Assembly: GCA_024180945.1 (NCBI GenBank)
Contig: JAKSGN010000005.1
Location: forward strand, 1,426,001-1,490,000
Length of the DNA stretch: 64,000 nucleotides
Source: Macrophomina tecta
Lineage: Eukaryota; Ascomycota; Dothideomycetes; Botryosphaeriales; Botryosphaeriaceae
Direction of reading: 5' to 3'
Shown piece by piece: positions 58,001 to 64,000 of the stretch (positions are counted from its first letter, which is position 1; each line of letters opens with the position of its first letter). The position numbers and the translations under genes were made by a program. The notes under the pieces are model-generated. The model was not told where the DNA came from, did no database searches, and was given only the letters and a program-made list of their open reading frames with translations.

Positions 58001-60668
58001 GCCTTACCGAATCACTGCAGAAAATCGACGGAGGGATAAGGCAAAACGAATATCCTGGACAGCCAGGCAACGGACGGAACCCTCGAGGATTGGAATGAGA
58101 AATGACTGCAGCGGAACATCCGTAAAAAGAAACATGGCGGGAGGCCCCTTGGTCTTGACAGCTGGGGCCCGGCGGACTACTGAGGCGACGGGCGCGCAAG
58201 TCGGGCGGTGAACACGCGCGTTTGGCTTCCAGAAGGCGTGAGGAGCGGGTCTCACGTCTCAACTGACGGGACTGCACATCAGGCGGTGCACTCGGTGAGC
58301 GAAGCGGTCAAGTTGAGACAGCTCCACCGCTCAATTGACAGCAGGCAGCGGTGAGTAGGACGTCGGCTGGCAGGCGTGGATTGGTGACTCTAGCCAGGGG
58401 AGTGAAGGGAAGAGGCATAATTACAAGTACGAGCATCGACCGCATTTCCTCGCTGCAGGCGCGAGGCAAATCGTGGAGAAGGATCGGTCTGGGATCGCAG
58501 GTGTCGCCGTAGTCATCATCGTACTGGCCCGACCTCTGTCTATTTCCTTCCCATTCCCTCTCGCCGACCGCATCGACCCGCCGGCCCGCTTATACAAGAT
58601 GCCTCACGGCTACCACCCACGGTGGCGCCCATTTGACAGAACGAAACGTAGGACCAGCACGTGCCGGGCATTCTTTTTTAATTCGAGTCCGCCATCCAAC
58701 CAAACGCAGCCCCGACTCCCGCTTCACCCGGCCTTTCTGTCTCAGACCCAACCAGGTAATTTCCCTTTGAAGGGCCGCGGAGGGAGGCCCAGTCTCCTCT
58801 TTTTGCCAGTATATGCGGCTTTCCGGGGAGTGCGCGCCCCGCACGTCTTGGCCAATGGCTGAAGAGCCAGAGGGCCCAGAAAGGACGGGAGGAAAAGGTG
58901 ACTGGCACCAGCAGCACGATGCTATCAGGGGCAAATGCAGCCAGCCCATCCACGGGTAGCTGCAGGAATAAGCCCGCAAACCGATTGGCAGCCGCCATCC
59001 CGCCGCCGCCCCGTGGAGAGCCTGACCGTCTGCCTCTCAAAGACTGGGAACATGACCTTGCTGGCATTGGGGAAGGCAGCGGTCCATGCGGGATTGACTG
59101 GAATTTAGAGCTGTGTTCCCATGACGCCTTCCTGTCCTGTCATCTGCGGCGAGTGGGCGGAGCGACAGTCAGGGTCTTACGGCAATCTTCTAAGAGCGTG
59201 ACCAGAGCCCTGGCGTTTGGCTGGCGCCTGGATCAATTGAGACTAAGGCGTGTCCGGAGGCACGCATGATCAACCGGGCGGCGCTGGATGTCAAACCGGG
59301 CTGCTTGAATGAGGCCGGCGTGGAAGTGGAAGCCTCCTCCTTTTTCCCGGGCAGCAGGCAAGCGGCATAGGCTGGAAGTTGGCAAGCGTGCATGGGCCTT
59401 TCCCATGCGGCGGTCGCCAGAAAGGAGGAAGGCAGGCTCCCTCAGCTACCTAATCGCTCATACCGGACGGCGGAACTCAGCAGGAAGGCTGCGGGGCCGC
59501 GGAATGGCGATGAGACTGAAATGCCAGCGGTAACTGCGGTGAAACTCCGCCTCGAACAACGCTCGCTTTTTTGTTCCCACCCCTTGTCCATCCAAGGCCA
59601 GGTCAGGATAGGGCGGGTTGTTGCGAGAGTCTTCCTCCACTGTCCGATTGCAGGACAGCGAATCCGGTTCCCGCTGACGAAAGAGCCTTGACAGCCAGCT
59701 GACTGGAAGGCAAGCAGATCTCCTCTGCCAGAATCATCTCCAAAGATTGTCGTTGAAGCAAGCCTTGGCGGTCCACAACCAGCAGATGTTGTTCGGACCC
59801 AGCAGGTCTGCGCGAAGAGCATCAGAACCTGGAGCTGCCTGGTATAAGATCGTGCCTTGCCATCGTCACTTCGTGACTTCTACAGTTGCTGCACGATCTT
59901 GATTTTGCTGCTCCACATACTTCTGAGAATCTACGCGTCTACACGTCAGTCCGCAACTGGGGATGCAACACCACAGGTTAATCTGGATCGAGCCATATCA
60001 GACTAAACTGTGTCTGGCACTAGCATCTGCTATATCGTCCACGTACGCACACCCATCTTCTCAATTGGGGCAAGAGCAGTTCCAGTAGCATCCCGTACTC
60101 GATTTGGGAGACCTGCCGAACGACCAACGGGTGGGAATCGGCCTAGGCAGAAGAGAGCGCCCATTCCCGGAGCAAGCAGAACCTGCATCAACCCGAGTGC
60201 AGATCCGCCCTACAGGAGAGGAGAAAAAGAAAAAGAAGGCAGCGAGAAGCGGGCGAGCGTGAGCTAAATCTCAGACACCCGTCGACCCGCAGCGCGGTCC
60301 CGACAAAGACAAGGTACGGCAGTGGAGCCAAGTGCTGCAGCATCCTAAACGGCTCATCGCCTGCTGGCATCCTTCTGGCGGTCTTCTGGTGGCTTGTTCC
60401 TTGACTCGCAGCGTACGTGGTAAGTGCCTGACCGACCCTTTCCCTCTGCCCTGTATAAGGCTACTGCTCTGCCCTCGTCCTCGTGTTAGTTGGTCTTCTC
60501 CTTGTGGCCTGCAAACGAATCATTCCCCCCACTCCCTCCGAGCGCCCGATACTCTTCATTTCCCTTGGCTCAATCCTTACCTTCCGTCCCGCATCGCACT
60601 CGGATCGGGAGTCTCTGCTCATATTTTCCCGAGACCAGGATCGAGAATCCAAACTCGCGGCTTCAAAG
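55054..60668. other. Very long intergenic region upstream of the APSES regulator
   Basis: About 5.6 kb with no gene I can support. It is GC-rich in many parts, with a T-rich/A-rich stretch near 56186-56240 and many short overlapping frames of no protein character. The part of about 60420-60668 is pyrimidine-rich and probably the 5' leader of the regulator gene. A non-coding transcript or a long regulatory region is possible. Confidence 0.5.
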
Positions 60669-62411
60669 ATGATGAAAATACAATCACTCCTGAACCCCCT
60701 CTCCGTCGAGCATCGTGTTGGCCATCGTCTCGCACGGGAGGAGTCCCCGCTCCCCTCCTCCCTTCCCGCAACGCCCGAGCCGAAGCGCCAAAAGATCTCC
60801 AAGGTCGCTGTCGTCTTCGTGAAAGGCAAGGCCAAGGGGGATGTCCGCTACCCGCCTTACGAAAATGTCGATGACCCGGAACTCGCTGCTGAGCACCACA
60901 AGTTTCAGATCTACCCCATGGGCCACATCAAGGACTATCCTCGACACATTCCATACAATAGCGAGAAGAAGTCGTTCCTCGCAAAAACCGGCAGAGAGGC
61001 CTTCGAAGGTAAAGCACTCACCAGAACATACCTGAAGACGCATATTGACGCACCTGCCATTCAGTCTTCCAATACACCTTCAAAGTCCCCGGCGACGACC
61101 ACGAATACGTAGTCATGTGGGACTACAATATCGGCCTCACCCGCATCACACCATTCTTCAAATGCTGCAAATACTCTAAAGTGAGCCGTCCACCCCCAAG
61201 ATGACCCCCGCCTTCCAGCCCTTTCTAACGAACAACGGCATATCCAGACCACACCCGCCCGCGTCCTCAACATCAACCCCGGCCTGCGCGAAATCAGCCA
61301 CAGCATAACCGGTGGCGCCCTGTCCGCGCAAGGCTACTGGATGCCCTTCGACGCGGCGCGCGCGGTGGCGGCGACATTTTGCTACCACATCCGACACGCG
61401 CTGACGCCCATCTTCGGGCCGGACTTCGCGGCGCGGTGCATGCACCCGGGGGACCCGGCGTTCGCGAGCTTCAAGATCGACCGTGCCGTCGTGCAGCGCA
61501 GCGCGGCGCAGACCAACGAGTGGCGGCTGCTGCATTCCGTGCTGAATAGCGCTGCGTTTGGCGGCCGCGGTGGTATTGGTGCTGAGCAGCAGCAGCAGCA
61601 GCAGCAGCGTCACGTTTCGGCGGCGGTTCCGACGACGACATTACGGCGGTGTGCTGGTGGTGGTGGAGGAGGAGACATGAGCCGCGCGTCAACCGTGTCG
61701 CCCGTCAGTGTGACCACGGCGACGACGACGACGACGCCAGCCGCGCCCACAGCGCCGATGACGCCGAGCCTCCCGTGCAACTACACGCCCTGGGGCCCCA
61801 AGATGCTGCGGCCGCGGCCGGCTGCCGTGGTGCCGATGGCCAGCCACCACCACCACCACCAACAGCAGGGCCACAACGCATACAGCTGTTACCGGACCGC
61901 GGACCTCGAGAGTGGCTACGGCACCGACACGGATCAGAGCGACAAGTACCGCTTCTCGCCGCTGGTGTCGCCGACGACGCGGGTCGTGCACTGGACCAGC
62001 GTTAACAACGGCGGAGGCGGGTACTACCCGCAAACGCCGGCCCCCACGCCGCGGGAGTCGCTGGGCCTGGAGACGGCGGTGGCGACAACGACGACGCCGT
62101 GGCTGTCGAGCGTGCCGCGGTCTTCTGTGCCGCCGACGCTTGAGGCGGTGATGGTGTCGGGCTTGGGTGCGAAGCGGAGGTTTTCGAGGGTGGACGAGGG
62201 CGCGGAGGAGCAGGATGATGAGGTATTGTCTGCGGCAGGGACGGAGGAGCAGCACTGTGACGACGCCGGCTGTCCCGAACCTGAGAGTCCGGAGACGTAC
62301 CGGTCGAAGGAGGCGAGAGCGGCAATGTTGCTGTTGAGGCTGTGTGATGCAGATGGCTTAGAGACAAAACCGAGCCATCGTGACAAACGCGTGCGTCGGG
62401 CCTCGACCTAG
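60669..62411 (+). CDS. APSES-type transcription factor, Xbp1-like
   Basis: Three exons, 60669-61008, 61065-61180 and 61248-62411, give 539 residues; the introns are 56 and 67 bp, both inside the DNA-binding domain. The start is ATG 60669 ([12 protein letters not shown]; the next codon is also ATG). The N-terminal part has [15 protein letters not shown]. The APSES helix-turn-helix region (about 60-220) reads [72 protein letters not shown] and [23 protein letters not shown]. This form matches the Xbp1-like branch rather than StuA or Swi4/Mbp1. The remaining 300 residues are low-complexity (poly-Gln, poly-Gly, Thr/Pro-rich, His-rich). Yeast Xbp1 is a stress- and quiescence-induced repressor; a similar role here is inference. 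Confidence 0.87.
61584..61608 (+). repeat. (CAG)n microsatellite coding poly-Gln
   Basis: Triplet repeat in the C-terminal half of the APSES regulator, encoding seven Gln; in frame. Confidence 0.85.
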
Positions 62412-62742
62412 GCATATTTTGGGGGCATTTCGGCATTTTAGTTGTTTCCGTTAGGTTGAGATCTCGTTCTCCAGTCTGGTGCGGCGGCCAGAGGAGGATT
62501 GGTCGGTGGGTTCAGTATTACGTCTGAAATTGTAGTACGCATGCATATGGTCACGACACAGCGGAAAGTGATGGCAGAAAAATAAGTGGCTGTGCTAGAT
62601 TTAAGGACCTTGTTTCCAGCTGATCATCAATCTTGTGGGGCCTTCCAGAAGCGCATTCTTATCCTTTCTGGGCTGGTGCTGGGGAATTCGCAAGCAAATA
62701 ACAAGAACCAAGTCAAAGCTAAAATTGGAAGGGAAAGAGTAA
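62412..62742. other. Convergent intergenic region
   Basis: 331 bp between two converging genes; nothing recognised. Confidence 0.4.
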
Positions 62743-63572
62743 TCAGGCCTTCGCCTTGAGCTTAGCCATCATATTCCCAGTCCGCTCAAGCACGCTGGTC
62801 TCATTGTAGTTGCTCTTAATACTGGGATGTTCTTGGACAGCTGCTGCCCACTTAGAAAAATTCGGCAGACCTTGAAGACCTGTCTTGAACTTGGTAGGCA
62901 GGTATGTCCCATTAGACAAAGAGTAGATGCGCAACAGGAATGGCGCAACTTGAGTCTGAACCGCCTGATCAGCCAAGGCCAGGATTTTTCGTGGCTTACA
63001 CTACTTACCTCAGCATAGGTAAGCTCCTTGCTGTCATCGTAGAAAGGAGCGGCACTGGCCAGTAATGGCTCGATGAATTTCTCAACGTTGGCCAGAACCT
63101 CGTGCACCTTCGCATCAGGGTTATCGGCTTGCAGGACAGCATGCCATTGGCCGCCGAGCTTGCCCATGAACGTGTCGATGAAGAACTGAATCTTAGCGCG
63201 GCGAAGAGGAACCGCCGGATCGGCCAAGGAGGCGGGCAGCAGGTTCGACGGACGCAGGTCGACCAAGAATTGCGAGATGATGTTCGACTCGTAAATGATC
63301 TCATTGGTGACGACGTCGTTGGAGAACTTGATGGCAGGCACAAGGCCACGCTATCAAAGTCAATATTGAGCACAATTGTGGCGACGAGAGGCACGCACCG
63401 GATTGATATCGAGGTACCATTGCGGACGAGGCACGTCAAGGTCGATAATGACCTGCTCGAAGGGGATCTTGAGCTCGGATAGGACGAAGTGCACGCGCTG
63501 GCACCACGGGCAGTCCAGGTTGGTGTAGAGGGTGATCCTGGGCGGGATTCCCGGAGCGTCGTAGCTAGCCAT
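62743..63572 (-). CDS. Glutathione S-transferase (omega-like)
   Basis: Three exons on the minus strand, 63399-63572, 63009-63350 and 62743-62964, give 245 residues; the introns are 48 and 44 bp, the latter close to the lower limit for fungi. The thioredoxin-like N-terminal domain has TLYTNLDCPWCQRVHFVL with Cys21/Cys24, then INPRGLVPAIKF (cis-Pro region) and IIYESNIISQFLVD (Glu/Ser binding the gamma-glutamyl group). The C-terminal part is the helical GST domain. The CPWC active site suggests an omega-class or glutathionyl-reductase-like enzyme that uses a catalytic Cys. Likely cytosolic and involved in detoxification or deglutathionylation (inference). Confidence 0.88.
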
Positions 63573-64000
63573 TACTGCAGTCGACGAGTGGACGATGGCG
63601 GTACGGGCGTCTTGGAGCTTCGTCGTCGCGCTTTATCGCGGGGCGGACGGGAGGGATGGCGTCAGCGCTGATTGCTCAGCAGCGCTGCGGGGTTGTGGGC
63701 TTAGGTGAAGATGGGTGGAAGGCATTGGCATTGCAGCCGGCATCCGACAAGCCGGCATCCGACAAGCCGGGCGCTGTCAACTGCGGGTGGGCATGGCCGT
63801 GTGTCTCTGCCGCCGTGGCCTCGGCGGTGTCGCGTTCGCGCCTCGACAGAATTGCGTGATGTTGCGAGCTTGTCCCGCTTGACTTGGGCTGACGGCGGCG
63901 CCCTTCGGCTAAACTTTCATCCATCCTCACTTTTGAACAACCAGCGTAGCTCCATAGACCTGTATCTTTGTGGCGAGGGCCGTGTAACATGCTATACTGT
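63573..64000. other. GST promoter and window end
   Basis: Upstream DNA of the GST gene, with a short tandem repeat at 63736-63770. No other gene is visible before the window ends. Confidence 0.5.
63736..63770. repeat. 15-bp tandem repeat, 2.3 copies
   Basis: GCCGGCATCCGACAA is repeated twice without mismatch and followed by a partial third copy (GCCGG), about 165 bp upstream of the GST start. Confidence 0.85.

Overview
The window looks like nuclear DNA of a filamentous ascomycete (Pezizomycotina; Dothideomycetes is a plausible guess but not proven). The evidence is the short GT-AG introns (mostly 44-140 bp) that can be placed by protein homology, the fungal-specific families (PTH11-like receptor, LaeA-like methyltransferase, APSES regulator, CYP504, fungal sugar porters), and the absence of operons, Shine-Dalgarno sites and prokaryotic mobile elements. 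Genes lie on both strands, one promoter each, with intergenic stretches of about 0.3-2 kb and one unusually long gap of about 5.6 kb.

Layout. 0.9-8 kb: a glycosyltransferase-like type II membrane protein, a membrane-anchored short-chain dehydrogenase and the spliceosomal G-patch factor SPP2. 9-14 kb: riboflavin kinase (with a very long intron), an orphan cysteine-containing secreted protein and an Sfp-type 4'-phosphopantetheinyl transferase. 15.9-18.5 kb: two divergently transcribed secreted paralogues of unknown function. 19.9-28.4 kb: a LaeA-like methyltransferase, a seven-helix PTH11/rhodopsin-like membrane protein, a secreted alpha/beta hydrolase with a 14-nt exon, and the wybutosine enzyme TYW2. 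29-37 kb: a broken DUF4385 gene, RNase H2 subunit C, a cyclopropane-fatty-acid-synthase-like methyltransferase and a large fungal membrane protein with a GC-AG intron. 36.9-40.1 kb: REX4 and the MYST acetyltransferase ESA1, head to head. 40.9-52.3 kb: a catabolic/transport stretch with a CYP504-type P450, a sugar porter carrying a one-base frameshift, an orphan single-pass protein, a second sugar porter and another dehydrogenase. 52.3-60.7 kb: gene-poor DNA with two diverged copies of a small coding relic, then the long upstream region of an APSES (Xbp1-like) regulator. The window ends with an omega-like glutathione transferase.

How genes relate. I see no classical secondary-metabolite cluster: no PKS, NRPS or terpene synthase is present, although a phosphopantetheinyl transferase and a LaeA-like methyltransferase lie within 8 kb of each other. 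Most genes are housekeeping (splicing, tRNA modification, RNase H2, rRNA processing, NuA4 acetylation, FMN synthesis) interspersed with surface or secreted lineage-specific genes. The most interesting undescribed item is the head-to-head secreted paralogue pair at 15.9-18.5 kb. Exon boundaries were worked out by eye from splice signals, reading phase and remembered family sequences; none was checked with RNA data or a database search.
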